Assembly: GCF_000019705.1 (NCBI RefSeq)
Contig: NC_011244.1
Coordinates: 124,001 to 188,000, forward strand
DNA from: Borrelia recurrentis A1
GTDB lineage: Bacteria > Spirochaetota > Spirochaetia > Borreliales > Borreliaceae
DNA: 64,000 nt
Direction of reading: 5' to 3'
Shown here: one piece after another, positions 10,022 to 20,209 of the stretch
Layout: each line of letters opens with the position of its first letter
Position numbering within the stretch: the stretch's first letter is position 1
The notes under the pieces: model-generated
The model's input: only the letters and a program-made list of their open reading frames with translations
What the model was told of the DNA's origin: nothing
Database searches by the model: none
Position numbers and translations under genes: made by a program

Positions 10022-10771
10022 CTAATTTGACAATTCAAAACTGTTTAAAGTTCCTAAATTAACAATAACACTATATAGATCACCTTCAATAGCATTACCT
10101 GCTGCCATAACAAAAATCACTAAATTATACTTAGGAGAAACATCTCTTGTAAAAAAGCTATCACTAATATGTTTAAGATCAAATGGTCTATCTTTACTAT
10201 CTGATACTTTAGATTTCTTCAAAACATCAAAAAATTCAGTATAAAAACCATCAACAACATAAGACCTGTACATATTCTTAATCTCTTTAAGAATAGGAGA
10301 TGAAGAATTATTGCCCTTCCTTATAGTAATAAACGCTGAACCAGGAATACTTTTTCTTAAATTTTCAAAATTTAATTCAATATATAAAGGAAATTTACCT
10401 TGAATCCAACTCTTATCCAATTTTAAGGTAGGACTTCCTGAAAAATGATCTCGATCTAAATTTATTTTATAAAACCCTCTCAAATTAAATGCACTAACAT
10501 TATTAAAAACACTCTTTAATGCATCAAAATCTCTTTGAACACTTCTTGCAAAACCACTAAAATTATGATTCGTACCTTCCGGATAAAATTTATAATATAT
10601 ATCAAAACCTCTAACCTTAGCATTACTACTCTTATCAAAATACCCATAAGGTAATTTAAAAGCCAAAATATCTCTAGAAGCTCTACTATCAACCACAGAA
10701 GGAGAATCAACTAAAGCGATATCCTCAATTCCACAACCAAATATAAAAAAAAATACACTTAAAAATATAAT
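10022..10771 (-). CDS. Putative lipoprotein with an apparent ATT start codon
   Basis: The open frame runs from an in-frame ATT at 10771 to the stop at 10022. From there it reads IIFLSVFFFIFGC: a hydrophobic signal peptide and a lipobox with Cys, followed by an Asp-rich segment. A strong AGGAGG lies 9 bases before the ATT, and no ATG, GTG or TTG is available before the lipobox. The nearest GTG is at 10696, after the signal. Mature residues show no family I recognise, although phrases such as SFFTRDVSPKYNLVIFVMAAGN suggest a folded beta-rich domain. Either this is a true AUU start, as in infC, or an ATG has mutated and expression is lost. Confidence 0.65.
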   Translation of the reverse strand: MIFLSVFFFIFGCGIEDIALVDSPSVVDSRASRDILAFKLPYGYFDKSSNAKVRGFDIYYKFYPEGTNHNFSGFARSVQRDFDALKSVFNNVSAFNLRGFYKINLDRDHFSGSPTLKLDKSWIQGKFPLYIELNFENLRKSIPGSAFITIRKGNNSSSPILKEIKNMYRSYVVDGFYTEFFDVLKKSKVSDSKDRPFDLKHISDSFFTRDVSPKYNLVIFVMAAGNAIEGDLYSVIVNLGTLNSFELSN

Positions 10772-10815
10772 ATAACTAAATCCTCCTTGAATATTTAAAT
10801 AAAAAACAAATCAAA

Positions 10816-11418
10816 TTATTTAAGCTGAAAAAGCTTATTTTTAGCAATATTAATATATAAATTATCTTCATAAGAAAAATTAGCAATCTTCTCATATATA
10901 TCAATAGCCAATTTTTTATCTTGTAATTCAACTAATATTGCCTTTCCAAGCAAAGCCCTAATTTTCATAAAATCTAATTTAGTTTGATTAATCACATTAT
11001 CATACATTAACAAAGCATTTTCCACTTGTCCTATTTTTTCATAAATAACAGCTTTATTAATATAAGCTAATTCCCGCTCAATCCACTTTAACGCAATAAC
11101 AACATCTAAATCTTTAAGAGCTTCTTCATACAAACCTTTGCTCTGAGAATAAGTAGACTTTGCAAGATAAAAACGTGGAAGAAATTCATAAGTAATATCA
11201 TCTTTACTGTTTAAAGCCTTTTCTATTTTAGATTCTAAATTTTGCCTTTCTTCAGTATTTTTTGATTTCAAATAAAGATTTAAATCTTGCTCAAGATTTT
11301 CTACTATCTCTCCTCCTTCTTTTACATAATTTATATCCGTAAAATCATAAAAATAAATAATAATTCCTACAAAAATAATAACTGCAAGAATACCGATAAA
11401 AAATTTATTTTTAAACAT
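10816..11418 (-). CDS. Membrane-anchored TPR protein
   Basis: The 200-residue protein has an N-terminal membrane anchor (about residues 6-26, FFIGILAVIIFVGIIIYFY) and then helical repeats typical of tetratricopeptide folds: SKGLYEEALKDLDVVIALKW, KIGQVENALLMYDNVINQ and KKLAIDIYEKIANFSYED. Such domains usually scaffold protein complexes. The large part would face the periplasm. It overlaps rpsA by 8 bases, so it is translated from the same transcript. The partner is unknown. Confidence 0.75.
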   Translation of the reverse strand: MFKNKFFIGILAVIIFVGIIIYFYDFTDINYVKEGGEIVENLEQDLNLYLKSKNTEERQNLESKIEKALNSKDDITYEFLPRFYLAKSTYSQSKGLYEEALKDLDVVIALKWIERELAYINKAVIYEKIGQVENALLMYDNVINQTKLDFMKIRALLGKAILVELQDKKLAIDIYEKIANFSYEDNLYINIAKNKLFQLK

Positions 11419-13072
11419 CAGAATCCCTCTTTAAAAGATTTGCAAATGGCTTATAAGATTCCTCATCATCCTCCTTAAATAGATAAGAAGAAATTTCTTC
11501 GCTCGATTTTTGTTCTTTATATGCCTTGTAAGAAAGCAAAACCAATTTATTCTTAAAGTCAATATTGGTGATTATAACCTTAATTTTATCCCCAACATTT
11601 AACTTTTCAAAAGTCTCCAAACTAGACTCTTTTGTATCTCCAAGTTGAATTTTACTAATAAAGCCCATAATTTTACCATAAACTCTTACTTGAACCCCCT
11701 TAGATCTCTTTTCCATAATTTCAACTTCAAGAACATCACCTTTTTTATAACTCTTAGAAAAATCATCCCAAGGATTTTCTTCTAATTGTTTAATTCCCAA
11801 CTTAATATTTTGCCTTTTAGCATCAAATTCTATAACTTTACCACTAATAGAACTACCAAGCTCAAAGTATTTCTCAGGATTAACTTCCTCAACCCAAGAG
11901 ATATCAAATTTACTAATATATGCATCTATACCCTCTTCTATACTTACAAAAGCACCAGTTTTGGTAATATTTTTAACAACACCCTGAACAACCTTCCCAA
12001 CACCACACCTATCAGCCAAATTATTCCATGGATTCTCATTGACTTGTTTAATACCTAAAGAAATTTTTTGATTTTCTTTATCTATCTCTAAAATCTTAAC
12101 TTCTACAATTTGTCCAACCTTTACCAATTCCTGAGGACTTTTTATAGATCTTACCCAAGAAAAATTACTAATATGAAGAAATCCTGATATTGCACTATCA
12201 ATTTCAACAACAGCACCAAAAGGTAATATTTTAACAATCTTTCCCTTTACAATACTTTCAACCTTATATTTAGATTCAACAGAATCCCAAGGATTTACTT
12301 TTAAAGCCTTAAGGGATAATTCCATTTTGCCCGTATTTGTACTCAACTTAATAATCTTCAATCTTAATTTATCATCAACATGAATAAAATCTTCAACATT
12401 CTCAACACGATTAAATGCAATATTTCTCTTATGCAAAACTCCTAAAACAAGATTCTTAATCCTTATAATAGCACCATAATCTGTAATCTTCTCAACAATA
12501 CCATCAACTATATCTCCTTCACTATAAGAACTAACAAGCTCTTTTCGCTTCAGAAACTCCCGTTCTCTCTCTAAAGTACGCCTATCAAGAATAAGCCTAA
12601 GACCATCAGATTTATCTGCCTGAATAACATAAAATTCAACTACAGAACCTCTTTTTAATTTTTCATCTCTCAATTGAGAACTTAAATAAAATGGCATAAA
12701 CCCAGTAACATTATCATTAATCTGAACTTTATATCCACTTGAAAGTTCAACTAAAATTTTGCCTTTAAGTACTTTTCTATTCGCAATATATTCATCAATT
12801 TTATCTTGCAAATTAAGAGAATCAAGTTTCGATACACTAAGAACCAAACCTAATTCTCCTCCTACTTTTGTAACTATTGCATCAAGTTTATCTCCAACAT
12901 TTGGAATGGTCTCAAATTCATCAATTTTAATAAAACCCTCAGACTTATAACCAATATCTACAAGTACATAATCTTTCATAATATTTATAACAATACCAGA
13001 AACACTACTACCTAGTTCTACCTTCTCAAGAACCTTTAGATAATTTTCTTGTAAATCTTCTTGATTTTCCAT
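11411..13072 (-). CDS. rpsA: 30S ribosomal protein S1 (multi-S1-domain RNA-binding protein)
   Basis: The protein has about six S1-type OB-fold repeats, for example GVLHKRNIAFNRVENVEDFI, ISGFLHISNFSWVRSIKSP and IDAYISKFDISWVEEVNPEK, with the recurring spacer LSLKALKVNPW/LGIKQVNENPW. S1 helps the ribosome capture mRNA with weak or structured leaders. ATG 13072 is preferred over GTG 13078 because the GAGAGG site lies immediately upstream with correct spacing. It follows cmk by 13 bases, the conserved cmk-rpsA order. Confidence 0.93.
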   Translation of the reverse strand: MENQEDLQENYLKVLEKVELGSSVSGIVINIMKDYVLVDIGYKSEGFIKIDEFETIPNVGDKLDAIVTKVGGELGLVLSVSKLDSLNLQDKIDEYIANRKVLKGKILVELSSGYKVQINDNVTGFMPFYLSSQLRDEKLKRGSVVEFYVIQADKSDGLRLILDRRTLEREREFLKRKELVSSYSEGDIVDGIVEKITDYGAIIRIKNLVLGVLHKRNIAFNRVENVEDFIHVDDKLRLKIIKLSTNTGKMELSLKALKVNPWDSVESKYKVESIVKGKIVKILPFGAVVEIDSAISGFLHISNFSWVRSIKSPQELVKVGQIVEVKILEIDKENQKISLGIKQVNENPWNNLADRCGVGKVVQGVVKNITKTGAFVSIEEGIDAYISKFDISWVEEVNPEKYFELGSSISGKVIEFDAKRQNIKLGIKQLEENPWDDFSKSYKKGDVLEVEIMEKRSKGVQVRVYGKIMGFISKIQLGDTKESSLETFEKLNVGDKIKVIITNIDFKNKLVLLSYKAYKEQKSSEEISSYLFKEDDEESYKPFANLLKRDSDV

Positions 13073-13085
13073 TCTCACCTCTCTA

Positions 13086-13742
13086 TCACTTTTTTTTCAA
13101 ATTAAACGTCTTTATGATAATATCACATACATCATCTAAACTTTTATAGCTTGTATCAATATAAAAAACCCCTTTACCCAACTTCAATTTACCATACTCT
13201 TTATTTTGATCAATTTCATCTCGCTTCTCAAGTGCCTGCTCCAGTTCAATTAAAGCCATATCATCATCCCTTTGATTATACCGTCTTAAAGTTCTCACTT
13301 CAACAGAAGCATCAAGATATATTTTAATCTTAGCTTCTGGAAATACTACAGTAGTAATATCTCTACCCTCTATTATATAATCATCATCTTGAATTTTAAC
13401 TATTTCTCTTAATTTTTTATTCACAATCTTCCTAATATTTACATAAGAAGAATAAAGAGAAACTTGAAAATCTATTTTTTCAGTTAAAATATGACTTATA
13501 ACATCAACACCATTTAAAAGAAAAGAATTATCATTATATTTAATATCATTTTGAGATATTAAATCCACAAGTTTACTCTCATTAAGCAAATCATACTCAT
13601 TTAAAGTAAATCTTTGAGCAATTAAAGTTATTATTCTATACAAATAACCAGAACTAATAAATTTAAAACCCAATTTCATACTCAATGCTTTTGAAACAGA
13701 ACTTTTTCCTGAAGCTGAAGGTCCATCAATTGCTATTATCAC
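13086..13742 (-). CDS. cmk: Cytidylate kinase
   Basis: The 218-residue kinase phosphorylates CMP and dCMP using ATP. It has the P-loop IAIDGPSASGKSSVSK at its start, the motif YIIEGRDITTVVFPEA for substrate binding, and the LID region with RRYNQRDDD. The length is normal for the family. The start ATG overlaps the rluB stop by four bases, so translation is coupled, and rpsA follows. Confidence 0.94.
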   Translation of the reverse strand: MIIAIDGPSASGKSSVSKALSMKLGFKFISSGYLYRIITLIAQRFTLNEYDLLNESKLVDLISQNDIKYNDNSFLLNGVDVISHILTEKIDFQVSLYSSYVNIRKIVNKKLREIVKIQDDDYIIEGRDITTVVFPEAKIKIYLDASVEVRTLRRYNQRDDDMALIELEQALEKRDEIDQNKEYGKLKLGKGVFYIDTSYKSLDDVCDIIIKTFNLKKK

Positions 13743-14485
13743 ATCAATGCCCCCAAAAACTGAGTTTTTAATTTATTAATTTTAGCTAAAGACAAAACCT
13801 TAATTTGTCCTTCTTTCAAATTACTCAATGTAATATTACCTATCCTAACTCTATGCACTTTCTTTAAAAAGATATTCCTACTTAAAAAAACTTTACGAAT
13901 TTCTCTATTTTTACCTTCTGTTAAAATTAACCTGGCTGTATTATTACCAAGCATAACATAAGACTTTAACTTAAAAAGTTCATTATCAACTTTTATTCCA
14001 TTCTTAAAATTAACAAGCAAATCTTCACTAACAACCCTTTTTGATTCAATAATATATTCCTTTTCTATTTCATTCTTTGGATGCACAATACTATTTGCAA
14101 ACCGACCATCATTAGTAAAAAGCAAAAGACCAGAACTTTTAAAATCAAGCCTGCCAATTGAAAATAAACGTTCTCTAAATAAAGGCTGAACCAAAGATAT
14201 TGCCAATTTTCTTCCCATTGGATCAAAATTTGAACAAAGGTAATTTATAGGTTTATTAAGAGCAATATAAATTTTATTTACAACTTTAGAATCTTGAAAA
14301 ACAAACACTTGTTTTCCATACTCCACTCTATCACCCAAGAAAACTTTATCTCCAAGCTTAGCAAAAATGCCATTTACTTTGATAAGATTTTTTCTTATAA
14401 GCTCTTCGCAAAACCTCCTAGAACCTATACCTTTTTCTGCCAAAAAAACATGTACTCTAAGCCCTTTGCTGTTTATATTCGTCAA
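13739..14485 (-). CDS. rluB: Pseudouridine synthase, RluB/RsuA family
   Basis: The 248-residue enzyme begins with an S4 RNA-binding domain (LRVHVFLAEKGIGSRRFCEE). The RsuA-type catalytic domain contains the motif SIGRLDFKSSGLLLFTNDG, whose Asp is the catalytic residue, followed by EYIIESKR and LTEGKNREIRKVF. Members modify uridine in 23S or 16S rRNA; the exact site cannot be read from sequence. The start appears to be TTG 14485, overlapping the preceding ScpA-like gene by 29 bases. Confidence 0.9.
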   Translation of the reverse strand: MTNINSKGLRVHVFLAEKGIGSRRFCEELIRKNLIKVNGIFAKLGDKVFLGDRVEYGKQVFVFQDSKVVNKIYIALNKPINYLCSNFDPMGRKLAISLVQPLFRERLFSIGRLDFKSSGLLLFTNDGRFANSIVHPKNEIEKEYIIESKRVVSEDLLVNFKNGIKVDNELFKLKSYVMLGNNTARLILTEGKNREIRKVFLSRNIFLKKVHRVRIGNITLSNLKEGQIKVLSLAKINKLKTQFLGALM

Positions 14486-15230
14486 TACCTCTTCCCTTTA
14501 TTACAATTAATTCATTATTTACATAAACCAAATCTATAACATTTGACATTTTATATTCAAGAACGATTAAAAAATAACAAAATCTCTCAAAAAAGTAAAA
14601 TTTATCATCTAAACGCAATAAAAATTCAAATCTACACTTATCCTCTTTAGCCAAAAGTGACATAATTTTATTTTTTTTATCTGCAATCTTAGCATCATAA
14701 GTATCTAAAACAATATTAAACCTAAATCTATCAGATAAAATATCATTTCGTTCTTTACTGACCCTCATTGTTCTATCTTTATTCTTAACTTCATTAATAT
14801 TAGCAATATAATTCTTCGCATCATCTACATTTTTTAAAAAGACAACATTTTCCTTTAAAAAAGGAAATTTAGATATATCTAAACATACTTCATCTTTTTT
14901 TCGAACAACTTTTCTAGACACCACATATTTATCACTAAATTTCATCAACTTATTAACTATTTCTTTTTCAACAAATTTTCGATCTTTTAATTTAACTGGA
15001 TAGAGTACTTGGGTTTTTAAATAAAGCAAACTAGTTGTAAAAGAATAAAATTTAATTAATTCTCTAACATCCATTTCAATATTTTCAGAAAATGCTAAAA
15101 AATCTTCTATTATTTGATTTAAATTAAAAGTCTTAAGAATTTCTCTTTTATTTCTTATGTAATCAAAAAAGACCCCTATTTCTCCTTTAAAATCATTATA
15201 AACAATCAAATAATTATCTAAATTCATCAT
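14457..15230 (-). CDS. ScpA-like chromosome segregation/condensation protein
   Basis: The 257-residue protein shows an ScpA-type layout. The N-terminal helical region includes NDFKGEIGVFFDYIRNKR and IIEDFLAFSENIEMDVREL, and the typical phrase SLLYLKTQVLYPVK corresponds to the family's 'LLxxKSxxLLP'. A lysine-rich middle precedes a C-terminal winged-helix-like part. ScpA is the kleisin that bridges SMC with ScpB. Supporting context: scpA/scpB commonly sit next to an RsuA-family pseudouridine synthase, here rluB. No scpB is present in this window. The assignment rests on pattern and context and is moderate. Confidence 0.6.
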   Translation of the reverse strand: MMNLDNYLIVYNDFKGEIGVFFDYIRNKREILKTFNLNQIIEDFLAFSENIEMDVRELIKFYSFTTSLLYLKTQVLYPVKLKDRKFVEKEIVNKLMKFSDKYVVSRKVVRKKDEVCLDISKFPFLKENVVFLKNVDDAKNYIANINEVKNKDRTMRVSKERNDILSDRFRFNIVLDTYDAKIADKKNKIMSLLAKEDKCRFEFLLRLDDKFYFFERFCYFLIVLEYKMSNVIDLVYVNNELIVIKGRGIDEYKQQRA

Positions 15231-15238
15231 TTCTTATT

Positions 15239-16330
15239 TTATTCTTTATTTTCCTCACTCTTCGAAATATCAACTGTAAGAGAATCTTGACTAGGACTTT
15301 CAAATATTATTTTTCTAAGTTTATTTTCAAGTTCATTTGCAAGGGCTTTTTCATTAAAAAGATACTCAATAACATTTTCTCTACCTTGTCCTAAGTTATC
15401 ATCTCCCATAGCATACTAAGAACCTGATTTTTGAACCAAATTATATTTAATAGCAGCATCTAATATACTAGCCTCACGCGAAATACCTTTGCCAAAATAA
15501 ACTATAAGTTCGGCTTTACGAAAAGGAGGTGCCACTTTATTTTTAACAACCTTAACTCTTATCTTGTTACCAATAACATTATCTGAAGAACTGCCTATAA
15601 CTTGCTCAACCTTTCTAACTTCAAGACGAAGGGAAGAATAAAATTTCAAAGCATTTCCTCCAGTAGTAGTCTCTGGACTACCAAAGACTAAACCAATTTT
15701 CATTCTTATTTGATTAATAAACATAATACAAGCATTAGATTTTGAAAGTATAGCTGTAATTTTCCTTAAAGCCTTACTCATAAGTCTTGCTTGAAGTCCA
15801 ATTTGAGTATCACCCATCTCGCCATCAATTTCTGCTTGTGGCATCAAAGCCGCAACAGAATCAACAACAATTAAATCAACTCCACCACTCCTAATTAAAT
15901 ATTCAGCAATATCAAGAGCTTGTTCTCCTGTATCGGGTTGACTAAGCCAAAGTTCATTAATATTAACACCCAAGGCCCTTGCATAAACAGGATCAAGAGC
16001 ATGTTCAGCATCAATAAAAGCCGCAATTCCACCTGTCTTTTGAATCTCAGCAATTGCTTGAAGAGTTAAAGTAGTTTTACCAGAAGACTCAGGACCAAAA
16101 ATTTCCACTACTCTGCCTCTAGGATACCCACCAATACCAATTGCCTCATCAAGCAAAATAAAACCACTAGGTATGCTCTCTAAATATTTTCCTACAGGAG
16201 ATTCTCCCATTTTAATAAGACTTCCTTTTCCAAAATCCTTCTCTATTTGCACTCTAGCAAGTTCAATGGCTTTTTCTTTGTTTAATTTATTTTTCAAAGA
16301 ATCATCCATTGGATCTTTTAATTTTGACAT
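15239..16330 (-). pseudogene. recA: RecA recombinase interrupted by an in-frame amber codon
   Basis: RecA pairs homologous DNA and triggers the SOS-type response. The first 304 residues are normal, with Walker [10 protein letters not shown] (79-87), [20 protein letters not shown] and loop L2 ending [12 protein letters not shown]. Codon 305 is TAG (plus-strand CTA at 15416-15418) exactly where the conserved Trp of the family motif GSWY is expected. Beyond it the frame stays open and normal (YAMGDDNLGQGRENVIEYLF) to the natural stop at 15239, which would give 363 residues. A single TGG-to-TAG change explains this. The truncated product loses the end of the core and the whole C-terminal domain, so activity is doubtful. 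Confidence 0.9.
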
Positions 16331-16340
16331 CTTATCTCTC

Positions 16341-19043
16341 TCAATTAATTTTGGCAGGCTCTATCTTCTTAACATAATATTGAAAATGAGTATTATTTAT
16401 AACAAAATCAAGACTATCACCTTCCCGAGAATCTAACAAATTTTCTCCAAAAGGTGATTTATAAGATATAATACCTTCATCAGGATTTGATTCCCAAGGA
16501 CCAAATATTAAATAAGACTCCTCTCGTTCCGTATCTTTATTAATCATAGTAACTTTCGTTCCAAATCCAACAACAGAACTTTGAAGTTCTTTAATATCAA
16601 TAACCTTAGCAACATCTATCTCAGACATAAGAGTATTTAATCTCTTTGTTAAAAACTGTTGTCTCTCTTTTGCAGAATGATATTCTGCATTTTCTTTTAA
16701 ATCACCAAGTTCACGTGCCTTACCAATTTCTTTTGAATTTTCTGGTATTTCTACATCTTTTAAATATTGTAATTCTTTTTGTTTTTTGCTAAGAGAACTT
16801 AAAATAGTTAAAAATCCTATCTCAACCTTATCTCCTGAAACTTGCATCTTCTCGTCTTCAAATTCAATATTACCAAATACAGTTCTTATTGCAGTTTTAA
16901 TATGTATTAAATCTTTTGGCGGAAAATCTCTTATGTAAAAACAAGTCATATATATCCTCTTAGCAAGTTCCTCATCCATAACATTACTTAAAACAATACT
17001 AAGATATTTATCTTTAATTAAAAGATTACTTACCATCTTATAAATCCGCTTATTAGCAACAGAATTATTTTTATTATTAATCTTAATAACACTATCTGTT
17101 AAAATTTTAATCAAATTTACCAATAACTCTGCATCAGAATAATCTAAATTAAGAGAATAAGAAGTATAATGTTTTAAAATCCAAATATAAGCATCTTTAT
17201 ACATCTTATAATTCTTGGTAACATAATTAAAAAGATGTTCGGTTTCTTTTATATCTTCTTTATAAAGAGAATCAATTAATTTTTTATTCACATAACAAGG
17301 AAAAAGCTGCTTATAATAAACAACCCAATCAACCAATTCTTCTTTAATCAAAGATATCAATTCCTTTTTAATATCTGCATTCAAAATAGCATCAAAAAGA
17401 TCAACTATACTCTTAGAATATTCCTTCAAGAGAACTTCTAAATTAATATCTCTTTCAATATTAATTTTTAAAGCAATCTTATCATCAAAATCTTTTAAAG
17501 ATTTAAGTATTACGTAAGAACTTATAACATAATGATCAACTTTTGCAAAATTATTAACATAAATCAAAAAATAATTTAACATTTCTTCTTCAATATGTGA
17601 ATCTTTTACAATACCACCAGAAGTATAATAATGCATAAAAATTTCATATCTTTTATAAAAATCTTTTTCTACCTTAAACTTATCATAAATCTTTTCATTA
17701 AAATTAGAAGCTCGCTCATTATATATATAACAGTCAGCTTTTCCAGATGCCATAACAAAATGAGGATTATCTTTTAAAATTTGTTTAGCTTTCACACTCC
17801 ATAAATTCCAAGCACTCTGAGTCATCAAACTTGGAACAAGTTCTCTTTTAATCCCTTTAAGATCAATCGACTTATAACTTTTAATAATTACTTTTAACGC
17901 CCATTCAATATCTCTCTTTAGATGCTCAACAAGCTCTTCTTTAGGTTTAATAGCCTTTAAAACTCTAATATCTTCCCTCTCAAGAGGAGATAAAGCAGAT
18001 ATAGCCATATCAAAACTAATAAAATGTCCGCGTTTAGATACAAAATCAACTAAAATACCCTGATCATTTACATCTTTAACTATTCCTACAAACCAAGTCT
18101 GATGATAAACAAAATTGCCCTTAGCAAAAAACAAGTATTTTTCAAAATCAGAATAAACATCAACAAAATTTTTATCTAAATTTTCAATATCAGACTTTTC
18201 AAGATACTCTTCGATATTATTAACATCCTTATACTTTTCTCTTAAAAAAATCACTAAATTTTCTCTTGCTTTCTGATTTTTATTATCAAGTTTTAAAATT
18301 CCTTTTAAAATTTCTATTGTCTCATCGATATTGCCACTTACAGCATAATGTTCATACAAATCTTCATAAAGAACCACTACCTTTTTAAAACCAAGTTCTT
18401 TTTCAACTTTCTGAAGGATTAACAAAAAGGAATCAAAATCATCAGAGACATATCTTATTAACTTAGACCATATTTCTCTAATGCCTGACATTTGTTTTTT
18501 ATCTATAAAACGATAAATAGCCTTTCTAAAAAAATATATTGATTTTTGCAAATCAACATTCTCATAATGAGTAGCAAGTTGTCTTACAAAAACAGTATTA
18601 TCAACATCAGCTTCAACAATACGCATCCAAATACTTGGCAACTTATCATTTTCATTATTTTGTGCATATATCTTTGCAAGTGTATAGAGTGCATGCTTAT
18701 TCTCAGAAGTTAAAAGCATCTTGTGACATATATGCTCAACAAGAGACCACTTTAAGTTCTGAGAAAACAAATCTACAACTGTAAGCAAACTCATATCATT
18801 AAGTGGTCTTCTACTATATATAAGCATTCCTGAAATATAAAGACCAGCAATACTTTTCTTGATATCTTTTAAATGCTTACCACAAATATCCAAAGCTTCT
18901 TCTGTTAAATTTTCAGAAATTATATTATCTATTAACTCATCCAATTCCTTTATCTTAGCAAGAGAATAATTATTAACAACTATTCTTGTCCATTTATCCT
19001 CTTGCAAGATATTATCTAATCTTTCTATAGTAATATTAGACAT
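16341..19043 (-). CDS. greA: GreA transcription elongation factor fused to a long helical N-terminal region
   Basis: Only the last ~155 of 900 residues are GreA. The coiled coil has the tip motif [20 protein letters not shown], followed by an FKBP-like domain with [14 protein letters not shown] and [19 protein letters not shown]. GreA rescues backtracked RNA polymerase by stimulating transcript cleavage. The first ~745 residues are helical with TPR-like units ([38 protein letters not shown]) and an insert around [19 protein letters not shown] that may be a small beta domain. An ordinary GreA is about 160 residues. The gene lies 10 bases upstream of recA. Confidence 0.9.
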   Translation of the reverse strand: MSNITIERLDNILQEDKWTRIVVNNYSLAKIKELDELIDNIISENLTEEALDICGKHLKDIKKSIAGLYISGMLIYSRRPLNDMSLLTVVDLFSQNLKWSLVEHICHKMLLTSENKHALYTLAKIYAQNNENDKLPSIWMRIVEADVDNTVFVRQLATHYENVDLQKSIYFFRKAIYRFIDKKQMSGIREIWSKLIRYVSDDFDSFLLILQKVEKELGFKKVVVLYEDLYEHYAVSGNIDETIEILKGILKLDNKNQKARENLVIFLREKYKDVNNIEEYLEKSDIENLDKNFVDVYSDFEKYLFFAKGNFVYHQTWFVGIVKDVNDQGILVDFVSKRGHFISFDMAISALSPLEREDIRVLKAIKPKEELVEHLKRDIEWALKVIIKSYKSIDLKGIKRELVPSLMTQSAWNLWSVKAKQILKDNPHFVMASGKADCYIYNERASNFNEKIYDKFKVEKDFYKRYEIFMHYYTSGGIVKDSHIEEEMLNYFLIYVNNFAKVDHYVISSYVILKSLKDFDDKIALKINIERDINLEVLLKEYSKSIVDLFDAILNADIKKELISLIKEELVDWVVYYKQLFPCYVNKKLIDSLYKEDIKETEHLFNYVTKNYKMYKDAYIWILKHYTSYSLNLDYSDAELLVNLIKILTDSVIKINNKNNSVANKRIYKMVSNLLIKDKYLSIVLSNVMDEELAKRIYMTCFYIRDFPPKDLIHIKTAIRTVFGNIEFEDEKMQVSGDKVEIGFLTILSSLSKKQKELQYLKDVEIPENSKEIGKARELGDLKENAEYHSAKERQQFLTKRLNTLMSEIDVAKVIDIKELQSSVVGFGTKVTMINKDTEREESYLIFGPWESNPDEGIISYKSPFGENLLDSREGDSLDFVINNTHFQYYVKKIEPAKIN

Positions 19044-19078
19044 TCAACTCTCCTAATATCAATTTTATTAAAACCAAT

Positions 19079-20023
19079 CTAATTGACATATTGCTGATAT
19101 ATTCCTATATCTATTTCTTTAATATAAGATAAAATTTCATCGATTCTAACACGATCTTCTTTTATCCTTACATAATGATCAATAAGCCAAAAATATTTAT
19201 TAATAAGCCTTGGAAGCAATATGCTCTCATTTATTGATCTATAAGACTTTTCTTTAAGTTCATTACGCAAACTATAAACAGATTGCTTCAAATGACCAAG
19301 CTCAATAGGCCTCAATTCTCTTTTTATATTAAAAACACCATTAAGTGCACCATAAACAGGTATCCACTCTTTAATAAGAGTATCAGAAATATTTCTATCA
19401 CTCTTAATAGCTTCTACTAATTTAAGTATCATTTCAGATTCAAGCGCATCTATATCGATCTTTTGAGGATTAATAAAAAAAGCTTCTCTAAACAATACCT
19501 TGGCTTCTTTAATCTCATCAATAAGAGCATAAGAATCAGCAAGCTCAGCAACCACATCTGCATTATCCTTTGCATCTCCCAATATTTGTAAAAAAACAGC
19601 TATAGCTCTCTCATAATTACCCATTCCTTTATAAGACTTAGCAATCTTTATTAAAATGTCTAGATTTTCTGGTTGTAACCTATATATATTTTGATATATA
19701 TTCAAACATAACTGAAATACAAAATACTTAATTGAGTTACGCCCTTGAATAAAATCAAAATTCATTTTTTTTAAATATCTTCTAGCAAAATTATTCCATT
19801 CTCTTGTTAAAAATTCGGCCTTTTCATAATCCTTATCTATTCTATCAAGACTTTCAATTTGACCATTCCAATATACAGAACTCTTTAAAGCCGTCAAAAT
19901 TTCAACATTGTCAAAATCAAGAGAATGCGCTTCTTCTGATTTCATCAAAGCTGTTTTAAAATCACCTTTTTTGAAACTTAAATAAATATCTTTGATTAAT
20001 TCCGCGATTTTTTCTGATGACAC
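19079..20023 (-). CDS. TPR-repeat protein of unknown function
   Basis: The 314-residue protein has no signal peptide. The N-terminal half contains TPR-like helices, such as KKGDFKTALMKSEEAHSLD, KSYKGMGNYERAIAVFLQIL and ADSYALIDEIKEAKVLFREA. The C-terminal half is charged and helical (residues 220-314). It probably acts as a cytoplasmic scaffold. It is the first gene of the greA-recA-ScpA-like-rluB-cmk-rpsA run, 35 bases before greA, whose N-terminal part is also TPR-rich. A joint function with GreA is an inference from context only. Confidence 0.72.
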   Translation of the reverse strand: MSSEKIAELIKDIYLSFKKGDFKTALMKSEEAHSLDFDNVEILTALKSSVYWNGQIESLDRIDKDYEKAEFLTREWNNFARRYLKKMNFDFIQGRNSIKYFVFQLCLNIYQNIYRLQPENLDILIKIAKSYKGMGNYERAIAVFLQILGDAKDNADVVAELADSYALIDEIKEAKVLFREAFFINPQKIDIDALESEMILKLVEAIKSDRNISDTLIKEWIPVYGALNGVFNIKRELRPIELGHLKQSVYSLRNELKEKSYRSINESILLPRLINKYFWLIDHYVRIKEDRVRIDEILSYIKEIDIGIYQQYVN

Positions 20024-20209
20024 ATTCCTACCACTTTACAATATGTATAAATCCCAAACGACTTATATAATTATAACATTAATAAATTTTTAGTCAAACT
20101 AACATCCATTTAAAACAAAACAACAATATTATTTTATTTATCATTTTTTTAAGATAATATTTATATATAAAAATATTAAAAATAATATCATGAGGGTAAG
20201 TTCAACTTT

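Noticed and set aside
15239..15418. Amber codon in recA read as a recoded amino acid.
   Set aside because: Borrelia uses the standard code, and TAG serves as a normal stop elsewhere in this window (nagA ends with TAG), so readthrough as a rule is unlikely.
20024..20209. Possible small gene in the divergent region between the two TPR genes.
   Set aside because: Frames there are short, A/T-rich and lack ribosome sites; the region is best seen as back-to-back promoters.
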